A DNA stretch of 61,623 nt from JAIDVZ01 sp964486285 (GCA_964486285.1 CAZALH010000005.1:1-61623); one strand, 5' to 3'; positions 45,366 through 54,538 are shown, counted from the first letter of the stretch. The notes: a model not told the origin generated them from the letters alone. Numbers and translations are program-made.

Positions 45366-46535
45366 TTAAATGATTTTAAAGAACGATTTTTTCCCAACCT
45401 GAACAATTACCCCATCTGCCTGTTTGCTTATTTTTTCATAAGGATCTAAAATTTTTTCTCCATTAATTTTTATGCCTCCTTGCTCAATAAGCCGCCTTAA
45501 TTCTTTTTTGCTAGAAAATTTCCCATTTGCAACTAAAACGTCAATGAGAATAAAATTCTCTTCTTGGACAAAAATATTTTCTATATCTGTTGGGATTTCA
45601 TTTTTAGAAAATACAGCTGTAAATTGTTTTTTTTCGTCCTCAGCTACTTCATCACCAAAAAATTTCGCTGTTAATGTAGTAGCTAATAATTTTTTACATT
45701 CCATAGGATGCATTGTTTTCAGTTCACTAATTTCTTGATCAGATTTTAATAGCAAATATTTGTAATAAACGTACATAGTTTCATCTGGAATTGACATAAT
45801 TTTCCCAAACATATCTTTAGATGAATCATTAAAAGTTATATAGTTATTATAACTTTTCGACATTTTTCTATTACCATCTAGACCGACCAAAAGCGGCATA
45901 GTAATAACGGTTTGTTCATCTTGCCCAAATTCTTTTTGTAATGTCCGGCCCACTAACAAATTAAATAATTGATCACTTCCACCTAATTCAACATCAGCAT
46001 TCAACTGTATTGAATCGTACCCTTGCAATAATGGATATAGAAATTCAACAATTGAAATTGGAGTATTGGAAAGATAGCGTTTATTGAAATCATTCCTTTC
46101 CAACATGCGAGCGACTGTCATATGTCTAGCAAGATTTAGTGCATCTTCAAAGCGCATACTGGAAAACCATTCACTATTTCGCCTTACTATTGTTTTTTGT
46201 TTATCTAAAACCTTAAATGCTTGGTCCAAATATGTACTAGCGTTATTTTCAATTTGTTCTTTAGTTAAGATTGGACGAGTTTCAGATCGTCCACTTGGAT
46301 CACCAATAATAGTTGTATAATCTCCTATAAGTAAAATCGCTTCATGCCCCAAATCTTGGAATTGTCGAAGTTTATTAAACACTACCATATGTCCAAATGT
46401 TAAGTCTGGACGCGTTGGATCAATACCAAGTTTAACTTTTAATTTTTGGCCTGTTTGAAGTTTTTTTTCTAACTCTTCAACTCCGATAATAGTTTCCGCA
46501 TTGCAACAAATTTGTTTTACAATTTCACTACTCAT
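45366..46535 (-). CDS. tyrS: Tyrosyl-tRNA synthetase
   Basis: This is a class I synthetase, 389 residues, of the TyrRZ type. The signature HIGH-type segment reads DLTFGH (positions 44-49): the first His is Thr46, with His49 kept. KMSKS is in RKMSKSYNN. VEFLYPLLQGYDSIQ and LGGSDQLFNLLVGR form the tyrosine and tRNA site. A C-terminal S4 domain (DVLVANGKFSSKKELRRLIEQGGIKING) binds tRNA. The first His change is compatible with activity in some relatives. rnpB follows at once. Confidence 0.95.
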   Translation of the reverse strand: MSSEIVKQICCNAETIIGVEELEKKLQTGQKLKVKLGIDPTRPDLTFGHMVVFNKLRQFQDLGHEAILLIGDYTTIIGDPSGRSETRPILTKEQIENNASTYLDQAFKVLDKQKTIVRRNSEWFSSMRFEDALNLARHMTVARMLERNDFNKRYLSNTPISIVEFLYPLLQGYDSIQLNADVELGGSDQLFNLLVGRTLQKEFGQDEQTVITMPLLVGLDGNRKMSKSYNNYITFNDSSKDMFGKIMSIPDETMYVYYKYLLLKSDQEISELKTMHPMECKKLLATTLTAKFFGDEVAEDEKKQFTAVFSKNEIPTDIENIFVQEENFILIDVLVANGKFSSKKELRRLIEQGGIKINGEKILDPYEKISKQADGVIVQVGKKSFFKII

Positions 46536-46642
46536 TTAACCAAATGATGAATCATTTAAAGCTATTTTCAAGAAAATTGTAAAGTGTATTCCTTCTTACA
46601 AAAAAAGTTGCACATAAACATATATAATACCATTTTTTTTTA

Positions 46643-47341
46643 ATGAATATTGCAGTAATTTTAGCTGGTGGGGTAGGAAAGAGGTTTTCTTCTAAAATTC
46701 CTAAACAATTTTCAATGTTAAATGGGAAAACATGTTTAGAACATACATTGTCTGTTTTTTTTGTTAATAAAAATATTGATAAATGTATTATTGTTTTACC
46801 ATTAAATTGGATCAATTTTACTAGAGAATTTTTAAAAAAATATAATTTTGAGTACTCTTTGATTCCAGGTGGAGAGAATCGTAATCAATCATGTTTTAAC
46901 GCTCTACAAAGTATTATTGAATGTGATAATATCATCATTCATGATGCAGTTAGGCCGTGTATAAATTCAAAGATAATCAATCAAACTTTGTTAGCTTTAG
47001 ATCATTATGAAGCAGTAACTGTTGCTGTCCCTGCTGTAGATACAATTTTAAAAGTAGACAATGAAATTGTTGTTGAAATTCCTAATCGGAACGAATTTTT
47101 TCATAGTCAAACTCCACAAGGGTTTAAATTTAAAATTATAAAAAGTGCATACGAAGCAGCTTATAAAGACAACCCTGATTTATGTGGATTTTCTGACGAT
47201 TGTGGTGTATTAAAGAAATACTTCCCAAATAAAAAAATAAAGATAATAAGGGGAAACTTTTGTAATTTGAAACTTACAACAACAAAAGATTTGTCTGTTA
47301 TTCAAAACTTATTACTTAATAATTCATTCAATGATTTCTAA
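46643..47341 (+). CDS. ispD: 2-C-methyl-D-erythritol 4-phosphate cytidylyltransferase
   Basis: IspD makes CDP-methylerythritol in the non-mevalonate isoprenoid pathway. The 232-residue Rossmann protein has VILAGGVGKRFSSKIPKQF near the N-terminus (CTP-binding glycine loop with Arg and Lys), IIHDAVRPCI, VAVPAVDTILKVD, TPQGFKFKII and FSDDCGVLKKYFP. All the expected residues are present. It overlaps the following glycosylase gene by 11 bases, so expression is coupled. Undecaprenyl phosphate for the wall operon depends on this pathway. Confidence 0.93.
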   Translation: MNIAVILAGGVGKRFSSKIPKQFSMLNGKTCLEHTLSVFFVNKNIDKCIIVLPLNWINFTREFLKKYNFEYSLIPGGENRNQSCFNALQSIIECDNIIIHDAVRPCINSKIINQTLLALDHYEAVTVAVPAVDTILKVDNEIVVEIPNRNEFFHSQTPQGFKFKIIKSAYEAAYKDNPDLCGFSDDCGVLKKYFPNKKIKIIRGNFCNLKLTTTKDLSVIQNLLLNNSFNDF

Positions 47342-48128
47342 AATTATACCAGACTTTTCGATATCACAAATCGCTCATTCCGGTCAATGTTTTCGAATAA
47401 ATGAAATAAATCAAAGTAAAGTTTGGCAAGTAATTGCTTTTGGGAAATTATTAAAAATTCAGCAGCAAGAAAATAACATTGTATATTTTGATTGTTCTGC
47501 TGAAGATTTTTCAGAAATTTGGGTGGATTATTTCGATCTTAAACGGGATTATAACAAAATAAAAAACATAATATTTAAATTAAATGATCCATATTTAATT
47601 GAAGCAATAAAATATGGTCATGGATTGCGTATGTTAAGGCAAAATCTCTGGGAGATGATAATTACTTCAATTATCACTCAACAAAATAATATTCCTCGCA
47701 TCAAAAGCATTATTGAACGTTTGTGTGCACCATATGGATTAAATTTCCCTTCGGCAGATATATTAGCTTCTTTTACTGAAGAACATTATAAACAATTAGG
47801 ATTAGGTTATCGTGCTAAATATATTTTAGACGTCGCTCGTGCTGTAGATAATAACCAATTAAATCTTAACAAACTAGAGAAAATGACCTACAAAGAAGCT
47901 ATAAAATATTTAAAACAATTTCCAGGAATTGGTGATAAGGTAGCTAACTGCATCGCATTATTTGGGCTACATAAAACTGAAGCTTTCCCAGAAGATGTAT
48001 GGATAAAACGTATTATAAAAGAACAATATGGAAGTAAATTTGATATTTCATATTTCCAAGAATACGCAGGAATTGTACAACAGTACATGTTTTTCTATGA
48101 AAGGAATAAAAATAAAAGACTAGCGTAA
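47331..48128 (+). CDS. ogg: OGG1-type 8-oxoguanine DNA glycosylase
   Basis: HhH-GPD base-excision glycosylase/AP lyase, 265 residues. The N-terminal AlkA/OGG_N-like beta domain (SQIAHSGQCFRINE) is followed by an alpha-helical HhH domain. The HhH-GPD motif reads FPGIGDKVANCIALFGLHKTEAFPEDVWIKR: the Lys in GDKVANC aligns with the Schiff-base Lys of human OGG1, and the Asp in PEDVW with its catalytic Asp. It removes 8-oxoguanine from DNA. Upstream ispD overlaps it and the Mpg-type glycosylase follows six bases later. Confidence 0.87.
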   Translation: MISKIIPDFSISQIAHSGQCFRINEINQSKVWQVIAFGKLLKIQQQENNIVYFDCSAEDFSEIWVDYFDLKRDYNKIKNIIFKLNDPYLIEAIKYGHGLRMLRQNLWEMIITSIITQQNNIPRIKSIIERLCAPYGLNFPSADILASFTEEHYKQLGLGYRAKYILDVARAVDNNQLNLNKLEKMTYKEAIKYLKQFPGIGDKVANCIALFGLHKTEAFPEDVWIKRIIKEQYGSKFDISYFQEYAGIVQQYMFFYERNKNKRLA

Positions 48129-48134
48129 TTTACA

Positions 48135-48677
48135 ATGAACATCTTACCTGTTAGTTTTTATACTAAAGGCACTTTGATTGTCGCTCGCAGTCTTTTGGGC
48201 AAAATTCTTTTTAGAAAGATAAACAATAATATTTACCGCGGAATGATTGTGGAAACAGAAGCCTATTTACCATATGATCCAGCAGCACATTCATTTAGAG
48301 GATATACAAAACAACGCGATGCATTATTTCAATCACCAGGAACAAGTTATGTATATTTCATATATGGAATGTATTATTGTTTTAATATTATTACGGAACG
48401 AAACAACTACGGCAGTGGTGTTTTGATTCGAGCTTTAGAAGATTTAGATGGGCTTGGCAGTATGAATGGCCCAGGTAAATTATGTCAAAAATTGCGAATT
48501 GACCTTTCTTGTAATTACTGTAATGTTACTGATGTTCGTAGTAATATTTGGATAGGAGAGGGCATAAAAATTCCCAATGACGATATAGTTCAAACTACAC
48601 GTATAGGTATATCAAAAGCTACGGATTACCCTTGGAGATTTTATATAAAAAGTAGTAATGCGGTATCTAAAAAATAA
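48135..48677 (+). CDS. mpg: 3-methyladenine DNA glycosylase (AAG/Mpg type)
   Basis: This AAG-fold glycosylase excises alkylated purines and hypoxanthine. The protein is 180 residues. ARSLLGKILFRK, VETEAYLPYDPAAHSFRGYT with catalytic Glu, MYYCFNI, GSGVLIRALED and NGPGKLCQKLRI are family blocks. The product is complete. Two glycosylase genes in tandem (oxidised and alkylated bases) form a small base-excision cluster with ispD. A tRNA-Leu follows on the opposite strand. Confidence 0.93.
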   Translation: MNILPVSFYTKGTLIVARSLLGKILFRKINNNIYRGMIVETEAYLPYDPAAHSFRGYTKQRDALFQSPGTSYVYFIYGMYYCFNIITERNNYGSGVLIRALEDLDGLGSMNGPGKLCQKLRIDLSCNYCNVTDVRSNIWIGEGIKIPNDDIVQTTRIGISKATDYPWRFYIKSSNAVSKK

Positions 48678-48690
48678 TAGTAGGTAATAT

Positions 48691-48774
48691 TGGTGCTCGG
48701 AATGGGACTCGAACCCATACGCCGTTAAGCACACGCCCCTCAAACGTGTGTGTCTACCATTCCACCACCCGAGC
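48691..48774 (-). tRNA. tRNA-Leu(GAG)
   Basis: This is an 84-nt class II tRNA on the minus strand: acceptor GCTCGG with CCGAGC, D arm, anticodon stem CACGT/GCGTG with loop TTGAGGG (GAG, leucine), a long variable arm (GCTTAACGGC), T arm ATGGGTTCGAGTCCCAT and encoded CCA. It reads leucine codon CUC (and CUU by wobble). Confidence 0.95.
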
Positions 48775-48890
48775 AATTGTGTTATGCATCAAATAATAAT
48801 TACTAAACCTTGCAATAAAAAATATTTTTTTCGAAAAATTTTACGAAACAAGGTATTGACTTATATTTCTCTTTAAATTCTATAAAAATC

Positions 48891-49124
48891 ATGGCAAATA
48901 AAGAGGAAAAATGCAAAAATAATGTACCTGGTAAATTTTATGTAGATACAACATGTATAGATTGTGATTTGTGCAGGGATATTGCACCTGAGTTTTTTGC
49001 CCGTGATGACGATGGACATTCCAAAGTAATTAAACAACCTGTTGAAAACAATGAAATTGAACTGTGTATTGAAGCAATGGATAGTTGCCCAGTGGGAGCT
49101 ATTGGTGATGACGGAGATGAATAA
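48891..49124 (+). CDS. Small 4Fe-4S ferredoxin
   Basis: The protein is 77 residues with one 4Fe-4S site: CIDCDLC followed by a distal CPVGAIG (the fourth ligand). The N-terminal NVPGKFYVD and acidic C-terminus match the small ferredoxins of the PVC group. It is the natural electron partner for the pyruvate:ferredoxin oxidoreductase in this window. A possible promoter, TTGACT with TATAAA, lies just upstream, but spacing is 19 bp. A hairpin follows the stop. Confidence 0.9.
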   Translation: MANKEEKCKNNVPGKFYVDTTCIDCDLCRDIAPEFFARDDDGHSKVIKQPVENNEIELCIEAMDSCPVGAIGDDGDE

Positions 49125-49140
49125 AAACAGTACTACATAC

Positions 49141-49176
49141 ACAAACTTTTAGTCTTTTAGAGACTAAAAAATTTGT
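49141..49176. terminator. Hairpin after ferredoxin
   Basis: A 9-bp core stem, TTTTAGTCT with AGACTAAAA around a TTTAG loop, is extended by ACAAA/TTTGT. It lies 17 bp beyond the ferredoxin stop. Its A/T symmetry allows termination from either side. Confidence 0.6.
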
Positions 49177-49188
49177 ACTATGATGATG

Positions 49189-49213
49189 ACCTCTTCAGAG
49201 GTTAATTTTTTGC
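49189..49213 (+). terminator. Second hairpin with T-run
   Basis: The stem ACCTC/GAGGT with loop TTCA is followed by TAATTTTTT on the plus strand. It overlaps the stop of the next minus-strand gene and probably backs up the first terminator for the ferredoxin transcript. Confidence 0.5.
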
Positions 49214-49855
49214 CATTGTGTTACAAAATGAAATAGCTTGCCACGCAAGTTCGCGAATATCAAACAGAGCAAGCTTCATATCTTTTAAGAAGTTTTCTAA
49301 AGATTTTTCTTTATCTTGGAAATCTTTATTTGCACTCAATGTAAAGAGTTCACGAATTAGATCGTTTACCGTAGCGATTACATTTTTAAAATGACATGTT
49401 GCTAATATGAAATCTCCAGAATCTATAGAATAAACACCTTGCTGTTGATTTAATGAAGCTTTATTCACTAAGCGACATAAACGAAAATAATCTAATGTCG
49501 AAAAAGGATATTCACTTTTTATTAAAACTTCGAAGATACTATCGATAAATGCAAAGATCGAAGTAAATGCAATATTCAGTGGATTGCCATGAAAAGTATT
49601 GATATGGACATCATCAGAAAAGCTATCCCTTGCATTTTTTACTTTATTTTCAAGTTGCTTCCATTGCATAGTAGCAAAGATAAAGTCGAGATGATTAGAA
49701 ATGTGTCTTAGCTTAATATAAAGTTCGTAAAATTTTTCAGTTTCTTTAGTCACTTCTAATAAATATTTACGACCACTCTGTTCAGACCAGGTATAATACG
49801 ATTGATCTCCCCAATCATCACTAAAAAAATTAAACTCAGAATTATTATTTGCCAA
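49202..49855 (-). CDS. Orphan helical protein, 217 aa
   Basis: I do not recognise this protein. It is mostly alpha-helical and soluble, with an aromatic, acidic N-terminus (FNFFSDDWGDQSYYTW), no signal peptide and no obvious motif. It lies 45 bp downstream of rpoD on the same strand and could be cotranscribed with dnaG-rpoD. The end overlaps the terminator behind the ferredoxin gene. Confidence 0.6.
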   Translation of the reverse strand: MANNNSEFNFFSDDWGDQSYYTWSEQSGRKYLLEVTKETEKFYELYIKLRHISNHLDFIFATMQWKQLENKVKNARDSFSDDVHINTFHGNPLNIAFTSIFAFIDSIFEVLIKSEYPFSTLDYFRLCRLVNKASLNQQQGVYSIDSGDFILATCHFKNVIATVNDLIRELFTLSANKDFQDKEKSLENFLKDMKLALFDIRELAWQAISFCNTMAKN

Positions 49856-49900
49856 CCTTAGAATAAATCTATGAAATAAATTTATAAAATCAATCTAAAA

Positions 49901-51601
49901 CTAATCATCAATGGTAAAATCTTCAAATCCCGGTCCTTTACTTTGTAAATCATTATTAAAAAATCCATTTAATTGACGCAATCTAGTAGGATGTCTCATC
50001 TTACGTAAGGCTTTAGCTTCAATTTGTCTTATTCTTTCTCTCGTTACATTAAACATTTGTCCAACTTCTTCTAGTGTGCGACTGTATCCATCTTTAAGAC
50101 CAAATCGCAGAGTAAGAACTTCACGTTCCCTTTCTGTTAGTGTATCTAATACAGAACTGAGTTTTTCTCGTAACAAACTAAAGGCTGTCATGTCATAAGG
50201 ATTTTCAGCACTTTTATCCTCAATGAAATCACCGAAACTAGAATCTTCACCATCTCCTACTGGATTTTGTAATGACATTGGCTGTTGAGCCATTTTCATT
50301 ATACTTTGTACACGATCTACTGGCATTTTAACTTCTTTAGCAACATCCTCAGCAGTTGGTTCATGGCCCAATTCTTGAATCAGTTGCTTCTGTGCTTGCA
50401 TAACCTTATTTAAGGTTTCGATCATATGTACTGGAATTCTAATTGTACGTGCTTGATCAGCAATTGATCTAGTAATCGCTTGCCGTATCCACCAAGTTGC
50501 ATAAGTTGAAAACTTATATCCGCGTCGGTATTCAAATTTTTCTACAGCTTTCATTAGTCCCATATTCCCTTCTTGAATAGAATCCAAGAAAGATAATCCA
50601 CGATTTGTATATTTCTTTGCTATACTTATTACTAGACGCAAATTTGCTTCAACCATTTCTCGTTTAGCTTGATAAGCAGCTTTCATATGCTCTTTAAATG
50701 CACGTACTATTTCTACTAATCGCTGTGGATCTGTTTCATATTTTAATTCAAAATTTTTTAATGCTTTGTTGATTCTAATGACAGAATTTTGTTGTAATGG
50801 ATCTCCATCTTCAGCAGCTTTAGAAGCTATTTTCAAATCTTTATATAGTTGCTCTATTTGTCGTAAATCAGGCCTTAACTTAGCAAGAGGTTCTTCAAAA
50901 ATCTTCATCTTAAAACAAAAACGTTTTAATACAGTTTTTAATTGCATTTGAAATTGCTTTAATCGAAATTGCAGCTTTTTTATTTCACCTTCATCTTCAG
51001 AATTAACAATTGAAGACCAAGTGCTTTCAACATTTTCAAGCAACATTTTACTATCTTGTATAGCGCGAACAAGCATCTTGTAATACGCTTCACGGCTTTC
51101 GATTTTTTTATCTAGTACAACACGATCAAATCTCTCTTCACGTTGCAATAATTGTTCTGCTAAGTCTATCTGAAATTTTGCCGTCAAATGTATGGAAAAC
51201 AATTCATCTTGTGCTTTCAATTCCTCCCGTTCAATTCGTTTAGAAATAGCTACTTCTTGATCACGAGTAAGTAAAGGAACCTGTCCCATCTGACGAAGAT
51301 ACATCCTTACTGGATCTTCAATAATTTCATTAGTATTATTCTCAGTTTCCTTTAGTTCATCTTCTATTTTACTCTGGTGCTGTTCAATTTCATCAGCATC
51401 TAGAATTTCTATACCAAGATTTTCAAGAATGCTCATGACATTCTCAATTTCTTGAGTGCCTGTAATAGTTTCAGGTAAAACCTTATTGATGTCTTGTAAA
51501 GCAACGTATCCTGACTCACGTGCCAATCTTATTAAAGATTGTATACGTGCATTAATCTCATCATTACTATTTTTAACGGTATTCTTTTTTGAGTTACTCA
51601 T
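49901..51601 (-). CDS. rpoD: Primary sigma factor RpoD
   Basis: Housekeeping sigma-70, 566 residues. Region 1.1-like N-terminus, 1.2 (DPVRMYLRQMGQVPLLTRDQE near 100-120), a non-conserved helical insert, region 2 (NLRLVISIAKKYTNRGLSFLDSIQEGNMGLMKAVEKF and KFSTYATWWIRQAITRSI), region 3 (HMIETLNKVM) and region 4 (LREKLSSVLDTLTEREREVLTLRFGL, VTRERIRQIEAKALRKMRHP). The insert near 150-300 is moderately long. It follows dnaG with a 29-bp gap on the same strand, the classical dnaG-rpoD pair. Confidence 0.97.
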   Translation of the reverse strand: MSNSKKNTVKNSNDEINARIQSLIRLARESGYVALQDINKVLPETITGTQEIENVMSILENLGIEILDADEIEQHQSKIEDELKETENNTNEIIEDPVRMYLRQMGQVPLLTRDQEVAISKRIEREELKAQDELFSIHLTAKFQIDLAEQLLQREERFDRVVLDKKIESREAYYKMLVRAIQDSKMLLENVESTWSSIVNSEDEGEIKKLQFRLKQFQMQLKTVLKRFCFKMKIFEEPLAKLRPDLRQIEQLYKDLKIASKAAEDGDPLQQNSVIRINKALKNFELKYETDPQRLVEIVRAFKEHMKAAYQAKREMVEANLRLVISIAKKYTNRGLSFLDSIQEGNMGLMKAVEKFEYRRGYKFSTYATWWIRQAITRSIADQARTIRIPVHMIETLNKVMQAQKQLIQELGHEPTAEDVAKEVKMPVDRVQSIMKMAQQPMSLQNPVGDGEDSSFGDFIEDKSAENPYDMTAFSLLREKLSSVLDTLTEREREVLTLRFGLKDGYSRTLEEVGQMFNVTRERIRQIEAKALRKMRHPTRLRQLNGFFNNDLQSKGPGFEDFTIDD

Positions 51602-51630
51602 TAAACAAATAAATCTATTATTTTACTGAA

Positions 51631-53457
51631 TTAAATCTGCGGGAACAATGAAATACGTTTACGCAAATACATTCTATCTTTGTGGAGGTTTCTTATCATA
51701 TCTTTTTCGTCAAGAGAAATTTTACTAATTTTTTTGTCAATTTCAGCAATTTTTTCTTTAAAAAAACGAATATGTATTGTTTTTAAGCATGAATTTGCTA
51801 AAAATTCTATGCTTTCTGGAAAAGAAATATCAGCAAAAATTGAACAAGCTGTATTTCTTTCTTCTTCTGAAAATATTTTTGTGTTATTCAACGAATTAAT
51901 TCCTTCCCATAATCCTTCATGTGCTTCATTTAAAATTTTAATCAAAATAGTACTTTCTTTTAAATTTGATTTTGTCAATGCATCATATTCTATAATATCA
52001 CTGATTTTTTTTGCTAAACCAGGATCTTCTATACAAATTGCTATTAACTGCGATTCTACAGTATTTATCTTATTAGATTGGTTTTCAATTTTATCAATAG
52101 AATTATTGTTAATCGATAGGGGATCACTAAAACGCTTTTTCTTTAAAAAGGTTTCAAAATCTTGTCCAATAGCACGTCTATCAAGATCACATAACTGAGA
52201 GATTTCATCTAAAAAAGATTCATGAATAATAGAAAGATCTGAATTTGATATTATTTCATAAATATTTTTCAAAGCATTTGCTTTTTGTCTTCCTGACATC
52301 GATGAAGAATTCGGAAGATATCGTTTCACTGCAAATTCCATGATTGATAACCCGGATTTTTTTATGAAATTTTGTAAAGTTTCCGGTGAAATATTTTTTA
52401 AAAAATCATCAGGGTCTTGCCCAGAAGGTAAAAGAAAATATTTTACATCAAGACCAGCATTTATTGCCATATGTAATAATCGTTCAGCAGCACGTAATCC
52501 AGCTTTATCACCATCTAGCATACAGTATAAATTAGAAGAATATCTTTTTAATATTTGTAATTGGGTATCAGTTATAGCAGTTCCTTGTGGTGCAACAGCT
52601 GTTGTTAATCCTTTTTCCCAACAACGCAACACATCTAACTGTCCTTCTACTAACCAAAAATGATCACATTCATTTATATGTAGTCTAGCTTCATATAATC
52701 CAAATAATAAATTGCCTTTATGAAAAATTTCAGTCTCTGGAGAGTTGATATATTTTGCATCTGTTAACACGGAAGTTAACTCTGGTACTGCTCTAGCGGA
52801 GAACCCTACAATCCTACCTTGAATATCACGTATTGGAATTGTTAACCTGTATCTAAACCTCAGTTTAAAACTAGAATAGTTGTCCGAACTAAAATAAAAT
52901 AATCCACATTTTTTTAATTCTTCTAGTGAAAAATATTTTTTCAATTCCGTAAGTAATTGTTGTTCATCATTCTTACATAATCCAATAGAGTATTTTTGGG
53001 CTTCTAATAATGAAAAATTTCGTACATTTTCCCAAAAACTACGTACCTTTTTCCCAAAAGCATCATTGAGGTTAAAGTTTTTAACAAAAATATTATTAGC
53101 TACTTCATTAATTTCAAAGAAAGTTTTCTTTTTTGAAGTTTCTTTACTATGTCTTTTATCAATATTTTCAAATTCAAGTTTTATATTAAATCGATCAGCT
53201 ATCATTTCTACAGCTTCATAGAAAGAAACATTTTCTTTAAGTTGTATGAACCTGAATAAATCTCCGGCATTTCCACTGCTAAAACACTTAAACATTTTTT
53301 TTGTCGGCATTACAAAAAATGATGGCGTTTTTTCAGAAGTAAATGGACTTAACCCTCGCCAATTTGAACCGCACTTTTTTAAATTTACATAAGGAGAAAC
53401 AACATCATAAATATCAACCGTATCTTTTATATAATCTAGGCACTGTCGAGTTATCAT
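51631..53457 (-). CDS. dnaG: DNA primase, zinc ligands mostly lost
   Basis: This is the replicative primase, 608 residues. The N-terminal zinc-ribbon region is present in shape, but its ligands are altered: the usual CPFH reads SPFT (Ser37, Thr40) and HCFGCG reads KCFSSG (Cys58, Ser61), so three of four CHC2 ligands are missing. The TOPRIM core is intact (VEGQLDVLR, MLDGDKAGLRAAERL), and the helicase-binding C-terminal region is diverged. EKTPSFFVMP and DLFRFIQLKENVSFYEAVE keep the zinc-domain framework. It is upstream of rpoD on the same strand. Activity without zinc is plausible, as the domain fold could persist. Confidence 0.93.
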   Translation of the reverse strand: MITRQCLDYIKDTVDIYDVVSPYVNLKKCGSNWRGLSPFTSEKTPSFFVMPTKKMFKCFSSGNAGDLFRFIQLKENVSFYEAVEMIADRFNIKLEFENIDKRHSKETSKKKTFFEINEVANNIFVKNFNLNDAFGKKVRSFWENVRNFSLLEAQKYSIGLCKNDEQQLLTELKKYFSLEELKKCGLFYFSSDNYSSFKLRFRYRLTIPIRDIQGRIVGFSARAVPELTSVLTDAKYINSPETEIFHKGNLLFGLYEARLHINECDHFWLVEGQLDVLRCWEKGLTTAVAPQGTAITDTQLQILKRYSSNLYCMLDGDKAGLRAAERLLHMAINAGLDVKYFLLPSGQDPDDFLKNISPETLQNFIKKSGLSIMEFAVKRYLPNSSSMSGRQKANALKNIYEIISNSDLSIIHESFLDEISQLCDLDRRAIGQDFETFLKKKRFSDPLSINNNSIDKIENQSNKINTVESQLIAICIEDPGLAKKISDIIEYDALTKSNLKESTILIKILNEAHEGLWEGINSLNNTKIFSEEERNTACSIFADISFPESIEFLANSCLKTIHIRFFKEKIAEIDKKISKISLDEKDMIRNLHKDRMYLRKRISLFPQI

Positions 53458-53538
53458 GTCAAAGTATTTTGAATCTCAATATGAAAAATTTCGCAAGTAA
53501 TTAAATTATATAGATTATTAAATATTTTTTTAATTTCG

Positions 53539-53554
53539 CATAATATATATTATG
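53539..53554. repeat. 16-bp perfect palindrome
   Basis: CATAATATATATTATG lies between the dnaG 5' end (53457) and the transaldolase stop (53590), in the region that should hold the dnaG-rpoD promoter. It could be an operator or chance AT-rich symmetry. Confidence 0.35.
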
Positions 53555-53589
53555 TCCAATGGCGGAGCAGTAAAAATTCTAACAAAGTA

Positions 53590-54537
53590 TTAAATTTTAC
53601 TATCAATTATCTTTTCTAATGTTCTAATATCCTGTGAAAACAATCTTATCCCTTCGGCAAGTTTTTCCGTTGCCATTGCATTTTCGTTTAATAAAAACCT
53701 AAACTGCGCTTCGGTTAGTTTCTCATTATGCGTGTTTAAACTTACATTTTGCTTATCTTTAGAGTCCAATTTTAGTGACACATCTTGTTCATTTTCATCT
53801 AACTCTTTTAAAAGTTTAGGACTGATCGTTAAAAGATCGCATCCCGCCAAGGATAATATTTCATTAGTATTTCGAAAACTTGCTCCCATTATTTCAGTAT
53901 TAAATGCATGACTTTTGTAAAAATTAAAAATTTTTTTAACCGATTCAACTCCAGGGTCCTGAGAAGAATCATCAAAATGTGGATCATTTTTTTTGTGCCA
54001 ATCCAATATTCGGCCAACAAATGGTGAAATCAAAGTTACATTGTTCATTCCACAAACAGTTGCTTGTTCTAAAGAGAAAATTAGAGTTAAATTACAATGA
54101 ATGCTTTGTTCTTCTAAGATCTTAGCAGCTGCAATTCCTTCCCAGGTTGCTGCAATTTTTATCAATATTCTATCGCGACTAACTCCATGCATTTCATATA
54201 AATTTACTATATTTTTTGCAGCCTCAATGGTAGATTGTGTATCAAAAGATAATCTAGCATCTACTTCCGATGATATTCTCCCATCAATTAATTTCAAGAT
54301 TTCTACACCAAAATTTACTATAACTTTGTTTAAAATAACAGAGCTACTTTTGTGTTTATTCTCTAAAATAGTTTTTTGCAAAATGTCTATATATCGTTCA
54401 TCTTGAGCTGCTTTTAATATAAGAGAAGGATTTGTAGTAGCGTCTTTTGGGTGAAATTCTTTAATACTTTCCAGATCTCCTGTATCTGCAACTATTATAC
54501 TAAAGTTTTTTAACTGTTCCAAAGCAGATTTGTTCAT
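53590..54537 (-). CDS. tal: Transaldolase
   Basis: Transaldolase moves a dihydroxyacetone unit between sugar phosphates, partner to transketolase. The protein is of TalB type with Schiff-base Lys in RILIKIAATWEGI, TTNPSLILKA near the N-terminus, ISPFVGRILDWHKK and GASFRN. I chose the ATG at 54537 (MNKSALEQLKNF) because it gives the usual TalB start. The frame extends to 54552 with FGTK ahead, overlapping the upstream gene. Length is then 315 residues, normal. It is downstream of the CPBP gene, with one base between stop and start. Confidence 0.95.
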   Translation of the reverse strand: MNKSALEQLKNFSIIVADTGDLESIKEFHPKDATTNPSLILKAAQDERYIDILQKTILENKHKSSSVILNKVIVNFGVEILKLIDGRISSEVDARLSFDTQSTIEAAKNIVNLYEMHGVSRDRILIKIAATWEGIAAAKILEEQSIHCNLTLIFSLEQATVCGMNNVTLISPFVGRILDWHKKNDPHFDDSSQDPGVESVKKIFNFYKSHAFNTEIMGASFRNTNEILSLAGCDLLTISPKLLKELDENEQDVSLKLDSKDKQNVSLNTHNEKLTEAQFRFLLNENAMATEKLAEGIRLFSQDIRTLEKIIDSKI

Positions 54538-54538
54538 T

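Noticed and set aside
45129..45449. ORF of 106 codons across the RNase P RNA
   Set aside because: The region is RNase P RNA by its conserved P4 and 3' sequences; the ORF has no start signal or domain.
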